Source: VBOC01 sp964512655
GTDB lineage: Bacteria > Bacteroidota > Ignavibacteria > UBA10030 > SZUA-254
Assembly (NCBI GenBank): GCA_964512655.1
Contig: CAZEJT010000008.1
Coordinates: forward strand, 52,101 to 116,100
Direction: 5' to 3'
Length of the DNA: 64,000 bases
Positions 47,208 to 55,458 of this stretch are shown piece after piece. Position 1 is the first letter of the stretch; each line of letters begins with the position of its first letter. The notes under the pieces were generated by a model, which saw nothing but the letters and a program-made list of their open reading frames with translations, was not told the DNA's origin and did no database searches. The position numbers and the translations under genes are program-made.

Positions 47208-48076
47208 TTCCCCCCTCCGTCCGGGGTGCGGGGAGGCTCCCATCCCGGCCGCTTCCATTTCATGAGCTCGATACGGACATTTCCGATGAGGACCTTCATC
47301 TTCGCGATGACCGGTACCCTCGCCCCGTCGTTGCTGAACCAGCCCTCGAACCCGCCCGTCAGCCCGAGGATGCCCACAAACCCCGCGTCCCCCTCGAAAT
47401 GTATCAGATCGACGGGATAGTCGACTGCGCCGATCTTCTCGGAGGCGCGCTCGGGGGAGAATCTGATCTGCGTGGTCCCCAGTTTTTCATTGACGATCGT
47501 CGGAATATCCATCGTGCGTCCCGACATCAGCTGGGCGCGTGCCAGGAAAAAGAGGGAGAGCCCGTCCTGATAAAGCGTGTCGATACGGAGAGTGTCGCGT
47601 CTGTCCACCCGGGAGCTTCCGGTAGGGCCCTCGGTCATCGCGATGCGGTGATTGGGATAGTCGAACGTGTACTCGTTTGTCACCCACGATCCCTCGTCCT
47701 TCCTGCGGCTGTGAAACCAGGAGGAATAGATCCCGTCGGAGATGTGGTCTTCGTAGAATGCGTGGAGGTTAACGAACGGGACGCCCCTGTAGGAATCGAT
47801 CTTCGCGGTCGCGCTGTAGTACGGACGGCGCTCCGAAGAACGCCTTCCGGTCAGCGTGATCCGGATCTGGCCGATGTCGACTGGGCCGAAGGAGACGTTG
47901 TAGGTAAGCTCCTCACCGACGCGGAAAACGGAATCGGCGGAGGCTGCTGAAGGTGTGAGCGCCGCGGGAGCCGAGTCCCCCCAGCAGGCTGCGCGCGCCC
48001 GGGGAATGGTCAAGCCGAGGCATGCGGCGAACAGCAGAATCGAAAACTTCCGCGTCGGTGCCATCACGCGCGGCAC
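47204..48076 (-). CDS. DUF3108 family exported protein
   Basis: 290 residues. Signal peptide (FSILLFAACLGLTIPRARA), then FRVGEELTYNVSFGPVDIGQIRITLTG and IDSYRGVPFVNLHAFYEDHISDGIYSSWFHSRRKDEG, the DUF3108 beta-rich pattern. The end (DLIHFEGDAGFVGILGLTGGFEGWFSNDGARVPVIAKMKVLIGNVRIELMKWKRPGW) is also typical. Predicted periplasmic beta-sheet protein; role unknown. ATG 48064 (MAPTRKF) is an alternative start. It lies 31 nt after ctp and is coupled to the carbonic anhydrase gene. Confidence 0.85.
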   Translation of the reverse strand: MPRVMAPTRKFSILLFAACLGLTIPRARAACWGDSAPAALTPSAASADSVFRVGEELTYNVSFGPVDIGQIRITLTGRRSSERRPYYSATAKIDSYRGVPFVNLHAFYEDHISDGIYSSWFHSRRKDEGSWVTNEYTFDYPNHRIAMTEGPTGSSRVDRRDTLRIDTLYQDGLSLFFLARAQLMSGRTMDIPTIVNEKLGTTQIRFSPERASEKIGAVDYPVDLIHFEGDAGFVGILGLTGGFEGWFSNDGARVPVIAKMKVLIGNVRIELMKWKRPGWEPPRTPDGGGK

Positions 48077-48107
48077 CGATCAACCGTGGGGAGCGGAATT
48101 CCCTCTG

Positions 48108-49721
48108 TCAGCGCATTCCGGCAATCTTTTCCGCCTCAGGAAAGAGCGTCGTCGCTTTTTGAAATTGAATGTCGTCTGCAACCTGGAATACGCGCCAGAG
48201 CCCTTCGTTCCCCCAGATCGTTCTGGCGATCTCGCCTTTGATTCGTGCCTTCAGCACGCTCAGGTCCTTGTCCCACTGCGCGGGATCGACCGTGACTCCC
48301 TTTTTCTTGACGGCCGCCTGGAACGAGGCCATCATCTCGTCGGTGACTTTAAAGTCCTGGACGAACTTCCGTATGTCTTTCTCATAGTCGGCGTGTAGTT
48401 TCTTGCCGTGCTCGTCAACGTATTGAAGCGCGAAATTCCTGAACGCGAGCTTGCTCGCTATCTGGCCGTACAGGGCGGACGCCTTCTCGCCCCTGATGAT
48501 GTAGTCCGGCGTGATTCCGCCGCCGCCAAAAACGGTCCTGCCGCCCGCGGTCTTGTAGACCGGCTTCGTCGAATCCTTCTCCTCCTTATGCTCGACATTT
48601 TCTCCCTCGACATCCTCCTTCGTCAGACCCTCTTTGCGGTACTCGTCGATGTCGGTCCCGTACGGCCTTTGAATCAGACGGCCGGAGGGGGTATAATACC
48701 GGGCGATGGTCAGCCGGAAGGCGGATTTATCGGGCAAATCGATCTGTCGCTGAACGAGGCCCTTGCCGAACGTGGTCTCGCCCACGATGAGGCCGCGGTC
48801 CCAGTCCTGGATCGCGCCCGAGACGATTTCGCTCGCGGAGGCCGATCCGTGATTGACGAGAACGATGAGCGAGACGCCGGCATAGTTCCCGCCTGCGCTC
48901 GTGTAGTCTTCGTTAAACTCGGCCCTCCTGCTTTTCGTGTACACGACTTTCTTCCCCTTCGGGAGGAGCTCGTCGCACAGTTTGTAGGCCTGTTCCAGGT
49001 ATCCGCCGGGGTTATTGCGGAGGTCGAGAACCAGCTTTTTCATCCCCTGCTTCCGCAGCTTTTCGAGGGCCGCAACGAATTCGTCGTGGGTCGTCTGGGA
49101 AAAACGGTTGACGCTGACGTACCCGATGTCGTCTTTGACGATGTACGAGACGTCGACGCTGTAGAGCGGGATCTTGTCCCGCGTGATGTCGTAATCGATC
49201 AGATCCTTCTCGCCGGGCCGGTAGATGGAGACCTTGACGTGGGTCCCCTTGGGGCCCCGCAGTTTCTTCGGGACGTCGTCCCTCTTGATGCCGATCGAGG
49301 AGGAATCGTTAATTTTCAGGATTTTGTCCCCCGCCATGATGCCCAGGGCCTCGCTTGGCCCACCGGCCACCGGAGCCACGACGATCAAGGTATCGTTCAG
49401 CACGTCGTATTCGACGCCGATCCCTTCGAAGCTCCCCTGAAACTCTTCGTTGATCTTCGGCAGGTCCGATGCGGGGATGTAGACCGAGTGGGGGTCGAGA
49501 TTGCTCAGCATGCCGTTGATCGCGGCATTCACGAGCTTTTGGGTATCGATCTCGTCAACGTAGTACTTTTCGGCGAGGCTCAGAACATCTTTGATCTTGG
49601 CCAGCCCGTCAAAAATGTTGTCGCGCGAGATGACATAGGTTGCAAACGTTAGCCCCCCTCCAAGAAAAAGCGCGACCAGAAAGACGACGCTCAGCGTAGC
49701 GAGTGAAAATCTCTTTTTCAT
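48108..49721 (-). CDS. ctpA: C-terminal processing peptidase (S41, Ctp/Prc family)
   Basis: About 537 residues from ATG 49721, with AAGGA 5-6 nt upstream. Membrane anchor/signal (FSLATLSVVFLVALFLGGGLTFATYV). A PDZ domain (SFEGIGVEYDVLNDTLIVVAPVAGGPSEALGIMAGDKILKINDSS) precedes the S41 domain, whose catalytic Ser and Lys are in LVNHGSASASEIVSGAIQDWDRGLIVGETTFGKGLVQ. It degrades or trims periplasmic proteins. About 150 extra C-terminal residues follow the core, as in several FCB homologues. A strong promoter lies 34 nt upstream. Confidence 0.95.
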   Translation of the reverse strand: MKKRFSLATLSVVFLVALFLGGGLTFATYVISRDNIFDGLAKIKDVLSLAEKYYVDEIDTQKLVNAAINGMLSNLDPHSVYIPASDLPKINEEFQGSFEGIGVEYDVLNDTLIVVAPVAGGPSEALGIMAGDKILKINDSSSIGIKRDDVPKKLRGPKGTHVKVSIYRPGEKDLIDYDITRDKIPLYSVDVSYIVKDDIGYVSVNRFSQTTHDEFVAALEKLRKQGMKKLVLDLRNNPGGYLEQAYKLCDELLPKGKKVVYTKSRRAEFNEDYTSAGGNYAGVSLIVLVNHGSASASEIVSGAIQDWDRGLIVGETTFGKGLVQRQIDLPDKSAFRLTIARYYTPSGRLIQRPYGTDIDEYRKEGLTKEDVEGENVEHKEEKDSTKPVYKTAGGRTVFGGGGITPDYIIRGEKASALYGQIASKLAFRNFALQYVDEHGKKLHADYEKDIRKFVQDFKVTDEMMASFQAAVKKKGVTVDPAQWDKDLSVLKARIKGEIARTIWGNEGLWRVFQVADDIQFQKATTLFPEAEKIAGMR

Positions 49722-49754
49722 AAGTGTCCTTTTCCTGAAGAAGTCCCTCTTAAA

Positions 49755-49783
49755 AGTATATTTAAAAATACCCCGAAAGTCAA
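49755..49783 (-). promoter_or_regulatory. Strong predicted promoter of ctpA
   Basis: TTGACT (49783-49778), 17 nt, TATACT (49760-49755) on the minus strand. Predicted start near 49748, leader about 27 nt with a good ribosome site. Confidence 0.65.
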
Positions 49784-49801
49784 GGGTGTAAGCCGGCTCC
49801 G

Positions 49802-50548
49802 TCACCGCACAGGCTTCCAGCGCTTGACAATCGAGCGATGGAAAGCAAGCGCGGTCAGGCCGTTCAGGCACCAGAGAAGGACGACGGCGGCATAGCCAAG
49901 TTTTCGGTAACGCCTCGGCGACTCGAAGACGGTGAGGGTGCGGTCGAAGTGGATCGGGCCGGAGTGTCTCAGCCGGACGAAGAGCTCATAATCCTCGCCG
50001 GCCGCCATCTTCGCGTTGTAGCCGCCCGCTTTCTCAAACACATCTCTTCGGATGACGTGGCATTCCCCCCGCCCCATGCCCATGCCCGAGTCGTTCAGGA
50101 ACCGGCAGTAGCGATTGAAGAAGCGATGGAAGACCCGATCGACGACCCTCTCCTCTTCGGGATAGATCATGACGTTGCACGTCGCCGCGGCAACGTTGTC
50201 GTCGCGGATCACCTGAACCATCCGCTGGAAAAAGCGGTCGGGATCTGCGATCCGGACATCGGCATTGAAAAACATGAGGATTTCGCCCCGGGCCGCGCCC
50301 GCGCCGCGATTCCGGCCGATTGAGATGTTCTCGGCGCAGCCGTTGTGATTCCGGACCACGAAGTCGGAGCCCCCCTCGGCGAGCGGAACGGTCCTGTCCG
50401 TGCTTCCTCCGTCGCTCACGATTACTTCGAGGGAGTACCGCTCCCTGAGAGGGCCTGAGAACTGGCGGAGGGTGCGATCGATGAGTTTCTCCTCCTGCAG
50501 CGTCGGGATGATGATGCTGATGAGGGGGCAATCGTGCGGCAAGGGCAT
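49802..50548 (-). CDS. Family 2 glycosyltransferase
   Basis: 248 residues, GT-A fold. LISIIIPTLQEEKLIDRTLRQF is the nucleotide-binding start, SLEVIVSDGGSTDRTVPLAEGG holds the first Asp, and GEILMFFNADVRIADPD is the DxD-like metal motif (NAD instead of DAD). GGYNAKMAAGEDYELFVRLRHSG carries the ED acidic pair. One C-terminal hydrophobic helix (YAAVVLLWCLNGLTALAF) suggests membrane association. It resembles the TIGR04283-like group. It follows the lipoprotein gene by 33 nt, at the end of the lysS run. Acceptor unknown. Confidence 0.9.
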   Translation of the reverse strand: MPLPHDCPLISIIIPTLQEEKLIDRTLRQFSGPLRERYSLEVIVSDGGSTDRTVPLAEGGSDFVVRNHNGCAENISIGRNRGAGAARGEILMFFNADVRIADPDRFFQRMVQVIRDDNVAAATCNVMIYPEEERVVDRVFHRFFNRYCRFLNDSGMGMGRGECHVIRRDVFEKAGGYNAKMAAGEDYELFVRLRHSGPIHFDRTLTVFESPRRYRKLGYAAVVLLWCLNGLTALAFHRSIVKRWKPVR

Positions 50549-50581
50549 TGCCTCAGGAGGCGCTCAGGCGAACGTCCGGCG

Positions 50582-51223
50582 TCATCCTCCCCCGCCCGTT
50601 CCGCTGCAATAGGGTCCGGTGTTGTTGATGCAGAGCGTTCCGACAAACGTAAATTGGCGGGCCGGCGCCGAAACGTAACCGATTTTATCGTAGACCGAGA
50701 TCGACGCCTCGACGACAAACACCTCGGGATCCGAACAGACGACGCTGTAATCGCACTGGCGCTCCCGGATTTCAAAATTGAAGTTCATTTCCGAGGGGAC
50801 ATAGAGGCTGTCGTCGGTCCGCATGTCCCACGTCAGGTCCAGCCCGAATTCCTGCCCCGGAAGGAGAAGCATCTTCCCGTTGGCTACCAGGCCCGGGTCG
50901 ACGAGGTTCTCTTCGGTGAGGTAGATTGTCCGGAACCGGCGCGGCTTCCGCATCCACCAGATGCGGACGGATCCCTTGAACTTGACGCTGTCGTCGAACA
51001 CTTCGTCGAATGTGTTGCGCCCCACGAGGACCATGTGGACCGCCTGGTGGCCCGGTCTCGCTAGCCTGTTGCTCAGTTGCTCGATCGTCCCCACGCGGAA
51101 GGACATGATGTTCGCGGGAAACACATACGTGGGAAGGGATTCCTGGCATGAAAGGAAAACGAGAGCGGCTCCCGCGCCCAGGAGTATCCGGAGAAGCACG
51201 CGAAAGACGGGTCTAGAGCTCAT
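50582..51223 (-). CDS. Lipoprotein downstream of a TonB receptor
   Basis: About 213 residues from ATG 51223, overlapping the receptor gene end by 11 nt. The signal (VFRVLLRILLGAGAALVFLSC) ends in a lipobox cysteine. The mature part has VRIWWMRKPRRFRTIYLTEENLVDPGLVANGKMLLLPGQEF, a beta-rich domain, and four cysteines near the end (CDYSVVC, CINNTGPYC). No family is recognised. Because it overlaps the receptor gene it may be a surface partner of that receptor. The end is glycine-rich (GTGGGG). Confidence 0.7.
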   Translation of the reverse strand: MSSRPVFRVLLRILLGAGAALVFLSCQESLPTYVFPANIMSFRVGTIEQLSNRLARPGHQAVHMVLVGRNTFDEVFDDSVKFKGSVRIWWMRKPRRFRTIYLTEENLVDPGLVANGKMLLLPGQEFGLDLTWDMRTDDSLYVPSEMNFNFEIRERQCDYSVVCSDPEVFVVEASISVYDKIGYVSAPARQFTFVGTLCINNTGPYCSGTGGGG

Positions 51224-53738
51224 ACCGGGCCCCGATGGTGACCCTTCTCGGCTCATAGTAGGCCGAGGGATCGCCGAGCTGTCCGCCGATTCTGCCGTTC
51301 GAATCCGACCAGCGGGCGTTGTCGGCGTTGAAAAGATTGGTCACGTTTCCGTAGAACGTGAGCGACATCAGATTACCGAATGAGAGCTTGTTCGAGATCT
51401 TGAGATTCACGTTCGTGTTCGACGGCAGGCGGGCGTTGTTCGGGATGAACGCACGCGTCGTGTCCACGGGTGTATAGCCGTTCACGGTAGGAAAGTATGT
51501 GTACGGCCTTCCTGTGTTGTATGTCAGGACAGCGTTGCAGAGGAACCCGAACGGCAGTTGTGCATCGACGACCAGTTTTACGGTGTGGAGCTGGTCCCAG
51601 GAGAGGGGATACGGTTCGTTCAGGACCGGGAACCCCCACTGCTGGAGATTGATCCCCTGGTTCACGTAGTCGCTGACGCCCTCCGTCCTCATGAGCGAGT
51701 ACGAGAGAGAGCCGGAGAGATTCTCATCCCGGAAACGCGAGAGCACAAGCTCGAGCCCCTCCGCATTCGCAAAGGCGTTGTTCACGTATTCGGCATAGCC
51801 GTAATCTCCGGCGAGGCGGGCCTTGGAGGGAAGAAATGTCTTTGAATCGATCTGATCGATGAACTCCTTCTTGAAATAGGTGAGGCTCAGGAGGGTCTTC
51901 TCGCCGAGACCGTATTTGAACCCGACCTCCCACGCGTGCGCGCGCTCCGGCTTCAGGTCCGGGTTTCCTACCAGGACGTTTACTCCGTTGCGGAGCTGCT
52001 GGGGGTTCGTCCCCGAGTAGAGGTAATCGAAGAGGGGAAACTGAAAATAGTGGCCGTAGTTCATGATCAGAAGAATGTTCCAGGTGATCGGGAACGAGAG
52101 GCCCATGCGCGGGCTGAGCTGGCTCTTGACGGTGGCCGGAGCATACCGGGTCACCTGCGACTGGTACTGCCCCGAAGTGCTGTCGGGCGTTACGTACTCC
52201 ACAACTGGCCGGGAGCTCCTCGGATCGAGGAACTCGTAGCGCAGTCCGAGGTTTACCACGGCCCCGTCTTTTTCCACTTCAAGTTTGTCCTGGAGGTACG
52301 CGCTTCCGGACCTGGGAAGATAGTGGTAGCCCGAGCTGTAATTGAGCTCGGGAAGATCCGGGAGCACCTTGCCGAAGTATGTCGTCTGCGGTTCGTACTT
52401 GACCACGTCGGAGGAGATGTCGTACTGGTTGTACTCGACCCCCAGCTTCATGATATGCTCGGGGTTGATCTGGATGTCGACGTCGCTTTTCACCGTGTAG
52501 ATGTTCTGTTTCGTGTCTGCCCACCAGGCCCGGTCCCCGCTCGTGATATATTCGAGGAAGAAGTCGTACTGATAGGGGGCGCTGGGAATGCCGTTCCGGT
52601 CGTCGCCGCCGATTCTCGACCGGAGGTAATACTCGCTAAAGTCCACCTTGTAGTGGACGATATCGGAAAGCGCGTGAGAGAGGGAGACCGTGGTCCGGTA
52701 CGAGGCGCGGGTCCGCTTCGGAAGTCCCGCCAGGTTGAAGCGCCAGCTGAACTCGTAGTCGCGCCACCAGCCGAGAGAGTAGACATTCTGGGCCGTCAGC
52801 CGGATCTTTGGCGACACGTTCCAGTCGAGCTTTCCAAGTCCGCTCAGGTCCTCCTTGACCGGCGAAGAAAAGAACTTTTCAAAGTCCTGCCACCACCGCG
52901 TGTCCGTGAGCGAGAGCGTGCTCGCGGCGAAGTAGTGAAGGCGGTCCTTCACAATGGGCCCCGAAAGGGTGAGCTCGGTTTCAGTCGACCGGTTGACCTG
53001 GCGGTCCCACCCCCCGGCCAGCCAGTTGTCTTTTTCTACGCGCGCAACCGCCGAATGCCTCTCGCCGCCCCGCCGCGTAATGATATTGACGATTCCCGAC
53101 AGGGCGTTTCCGTACTCCGCCTCAAATCCACCCGACTGGATCGAGAATTCGGTGATCGAGCTCTTCGGGAGGGCCGAGCCCGCGCCCCCGGCAACGACGT
53201 CCTGCATGGGGAGGCCGTCGACGAGGTAGACGACCTCGGATGTTTTGCCTCCGCGCACATTCCCCTCCGCGGTCACGCTTGGAAAGAGCGTCAGCAGATC
53301 CTGTACGCTGTGAACCGGAAGCCGTTCTACCTGTGTGCTCCCCAGCGAGAAGTTCGTGCTTGTTACATCCTTCTCAATGAGGGGGCGCTGCGCGACGATT
53401 TCGACCTCCGACACCTGAACGGCCGCGGATACCAGCTCGACGCTCAGCCGCGTGCGGATGTCGGCGTGTATAGACACATCTTTATAAAGGAGGGTCTTAT
53501 ACCCGATGGCTGAAAAGCGGACTTCGTAGCTCCCAGATTGCAGGTTGGTGACCTGGAAATGTCCCTCGCTGTCGCTCGCCGCGCCCTGCATGGTCCCTAC
53601 GATCGACACGGTGACCCCGGCGAGGGACTCGTGCGTTTCCTTGTCGACGATCTTCCCCTCAAGGATGCCGGTCGTCCCGGCGGCCGCGATCGAAAGCGGC
53701 ACGATTGCCGCCGCCAACGCACACATGAACAACCGCAT
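51213..53738 (-). CDS. TonB-dependent receptor with CarboxypepD_reg domain
   Basis: About 841 residues from ATG 53738, 2 nt after the lysS stop. Signal peptide, CarboxypepD_reg domain (ILEGKIVDKETHESLAGVTVSIVGTMQGAASDSEGHFQV), plug (VEIVAQRPLIEKDVTSTNFSLGSTQVERLPVHSVQDLLTLFPSV, then VVYLVDGLPMQDVVAGG and SIQSGGFEAEYGNALSGIVNIITRRGG). A long barrel follows, ending RRVTIGARYEL. Belongs to the FCB-type receptors that often handle oligomers or surface proteins; the substrate is unknown. The longer frame to 53990 runs into lysS and is rejected. Confidence 0.92.
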   Translation of the reverse strand: MRLFMCALAAAIVPLSIAAAGTTGILEGKIVDKETHESLAGVTVSIVGTMQGAASDSEGHFQVTNLQSGSYEVRFSAIGYKTLLYKDVSIHADIRTRLSVELVSAAVQVSEVEIVAQRPLIEKDVTSTNFSLGSTQVERLPVHSVQDLLTLFPSVTAEGNVRGGKTSEVVYLVDGLPMQDVVAGGAGSALPKSSITEFSIQSGGFEAEYGNALSGIVNIITRRGGERHSAVARVEKDNWLAGGWDRQVNRSTETELTLSGPIVKDRLHYFAASTLSLTDTRWWQDFEKFFSSPVKEDLSGLGKLDWNVSPKIRLTAQNVYSLGWWRDYEFSWRFNLAGLPKRTRASYRTTVSLSHALSDIVHYKVDFSEYYLRSRIGGDDRNGIPSAPYQYDFFLEYITSGDRAWWADTKQNIYTVKSDVDIQINPEHIMKLGVEYNQYDISSDVVKYEPQTTYFGKVLPDLPELNYSSGYHYLPRSGSAYLQDKLEVEKDGAVVNLGLRYEFLDPRSSRPVVEYVTPDSTSGQYQSQVTRYAPATVKSQLSPRMGLSFPITWNILLIMNYGHYFQFPLFDYLYSGTNPQQLRNGVNVLVGNPDLKPERAHAWEVGFKYGLGEKTLLSLTYFKKEFIDQIDSKTFLPSKARLAGDYGYAEYVNNAFANAEGLELVLSRFRDENLSGSLSYSLMRTEGVSDYVNQGINLQQWGFPVLNEPYPLSWDQLHTVKLVVDAQLPFGFLCNAVLTYNTGRPYTYFPTVNGYTPVDTTRAFIPNNARLPSNTNVNLKISNKLSFGNLMSLTFYGNVTNLFNADNARWSDSNGRIGGQLGDPSAYYEPRRVTIGARYEL

Positions 53739-53740
53739 CC

Positions 53741-55276
53741 TCACCGCTCCGGCTTCATCAATGGGAAGAGAATCACGTCGCGGATCGACTCCTGAGAGGT
53801 AAAGAGCATTGTGAGGCGGTCGATTCCGATCCCCAGACCTGCCGCGGGGGGCATACCGTATTCGAGGGCGCGCACATAATCCTCGTCGAAGGGCTGCGCC
53901 TCTTCGTCCCCCCGGGCCTTGAGCTTCATCTGCTCCTCGAAGCGCATTCGCTGATCCACCGGATCGTTGAGTTCGGAAAAGGCGTTGCACACTTCGTGGC
54001 CGTTGACGATGAGCTCAAAGCGCTCGACAAGCCCCGGTTCGGAGCGGTGGCGCTTCGCAAGGGGCGACATCTCGACGGGGTAGTCGGTGATGAACGTGGG
54101 CTGAATCAGGTTGGGTTCGACGCACGCGCTGAAGATCCCGTCGATGAGCGTGCCCGAGGAGGCGCCCTTCGGAATCTCGAGTGCCAGCTCGCGCGCGGCT
54201 TTCAGTATCTCCGCTTCCGGTTTTCCCCGGAGCTTCTTGCCGGTGTGCTCCTCGATCGCGTCGAACATCGGGATCCGCTTCCAGGGGGGAGTGAAATCGA
54301 TCTCGGTTCCGCCCACCTTCCAGATCGTCGCGCCGTTCACGGCTCGCGCCGAGGTGGCAATCAGGTCCTCCACGAGCTTCATCATCCAGTGATAGTCGTG
54401 AAAGGCGACGTAGAGCTCGAGCATCGTGAATTCCGGATTATGGTTCCGGTCCATTCCCTCGTTCCGGAAATCCTTCGCAAACTCGTACACCCCGTCGTAC
54501 CCGCCCACCAGAAGCCGCTTCAGATAGAGCTCATCGGCTATCCGGAGATAGAGTTCGATGTCGAGCGCATTGTGATGCGTCGTGAAGGGGCGGGCGAATG
54601 CTCCCCCGTACACAGGTTGAAGGATGGGGGTTTCCACTTCCAGGTATCCCCGCGCGTCGAAAAACGACCGCATCGAGGAGATGATCGCGGCCCGCTTGAT
54701 GAATACTTCCTTTACGTGGGGGTTGACGAGAAGGTCGAGATACCTCTGGCGGTACCTCAGCTCCTTGTCCGCGAACGGATCGTACACGACCCTCGTTCCA
54801 TCCTCGTTCACCTTTTCCTTGACCACCGGCAGGGGACGGAGCGACTTCGCGAGCAGTTGAAAGGCCTTCGTGTGGATCGACACTTCCCCCATTTTCGTGC
54901 GAAAGACGAATCCCGAAACGCCGATGATATCGCCGATGTCTAGGAGGCGGAACGCGTCGTATGAGTCGCCGATATCGTCGCGCTTCAGGTAGACCTGGAT
55001 TTTCCCCGCCGAGTCCTGTATGTGGCAGAACGACGCTTTCCCCATCCGCCTGATCGAAACAATCCGGCCTGCGGCGGTTACGTTCCGTGCCGGTGCGTCG
55101 TCGAGGAACTCTCCGATGATGCCAGCCGAGAATCCGGTTCTCTGGAAGTAATGGGGATAGGGGTCGATGCCGCGGCGTCTGAGCTCCTCGAGCTCTTCGC
55201 GCCGCCGGAGCATCAACTCATTGAGATCTTCGAGATGAGATTGTTCCGCAGAGGCTTGCCGGCGATTAGAATCCAC
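53741..55276 (-). CDS. lysS: Lysyl-tRNA synthetase, class II
   Basis: 511 residues. N-terminal OB-fold anticodon domain (VTAAGRIVSIRRMGKASFCHIQDSAGKIQVYLKRDDIG). Class II motifs are in RSFFDARGYLEVETPILQPVYGGAFARPFTTHHNALDIELYLRIA (motif 1), FRNEGMDRNHNPEFTMLELYVAF (motif 2) and ALEYGMPPAAGLGIGIDRLTMLF (motif 3). GTG start with AGG upstream. It is the first gene of lysS, TonB receptor, lipoprotein, GT2, and has a strong promoter. Confidence 0.97.
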   Translation of the reverse strand: MDSNRRQASAEQSHLEDLNELMLRRREELEELRRRGIDPYPHYFQRTGFSAGIIGEFLDDAPARNVTAAGRIVSIRRMGKASFCHIQDSAGKIQVYLKRDDIGDSYDAFRLLDIGDIIGVSGFVFRTKMGEVSIHTKAFQLLAKSLRPLPVVKEKVNEDGTRVVYDPFADKELRYRQRYLDLLVNPHVKEVFIKRAAIISSMRSFFDARGYLEVETPILQPVYGGAFARPFTTHHNALDIELYLRIADELYLKRLLVGGYDGVYEFAKDFRNEGMDRNHNPEFTMLELYVAFHDYHWMMKLVEDLIATSARAVNGATIWKVGGTEIDFTPPWKRIPMFDAIEEHTGKKLRGKPEAEILKAARELALEIPKGASSGTLIDGIFSACVEPNLIQPTFITDYPVEMSPLAKRHRSEPGLVERFELIVNGHEVCNAFSELNDPVDQRMRFEEQMKLKARGDEEAQPFDEDYVRALEYGMPPAAGLGIGIDRLTMLFTSQESIRDVILFPLMKPER

Positions 55277-55314
55277 TCACTGCCTGCTTATCGAATCAAC
55301 AAGGTTAGGGCTGA

Positions 55315-55343
55315 AGTATACCAAAAACGGGGAAAAGAATCAA
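55315..55343 (-). promoter_or_regulatory. Strong predicted promoter of lysS
   Basis: TTGATT (55343-55338), 17 nt, TATACT (55320-55315) on the minus strand. Predicted start near 55308, leader about 32 nt. The remaining interval up to 55458 shows no gene. Confidence 0.65.
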
Positions 55344-55458
55344 GAAATCGGCACTCTCCCGCCGTGAAGTTGGTGGCCATCGTCGGCGACATCGATCAGG
55401 CTCGTGAGAAAGTAAAGGAGGTTCCGGGAGGCTGATCCCGGATGCCCCGGGGCGGGAT

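Noticed and set aside
51936..53513. 525-residue plus-strand open frame
   Set aside because: Antisense shadow of the TonB receptor gene; no recognisable domain.
53739..53990. 84-residue N-terminal extension of the second TonB receptor
   Set aside because: Lies inside lysS and precedes a normal signal peptide.
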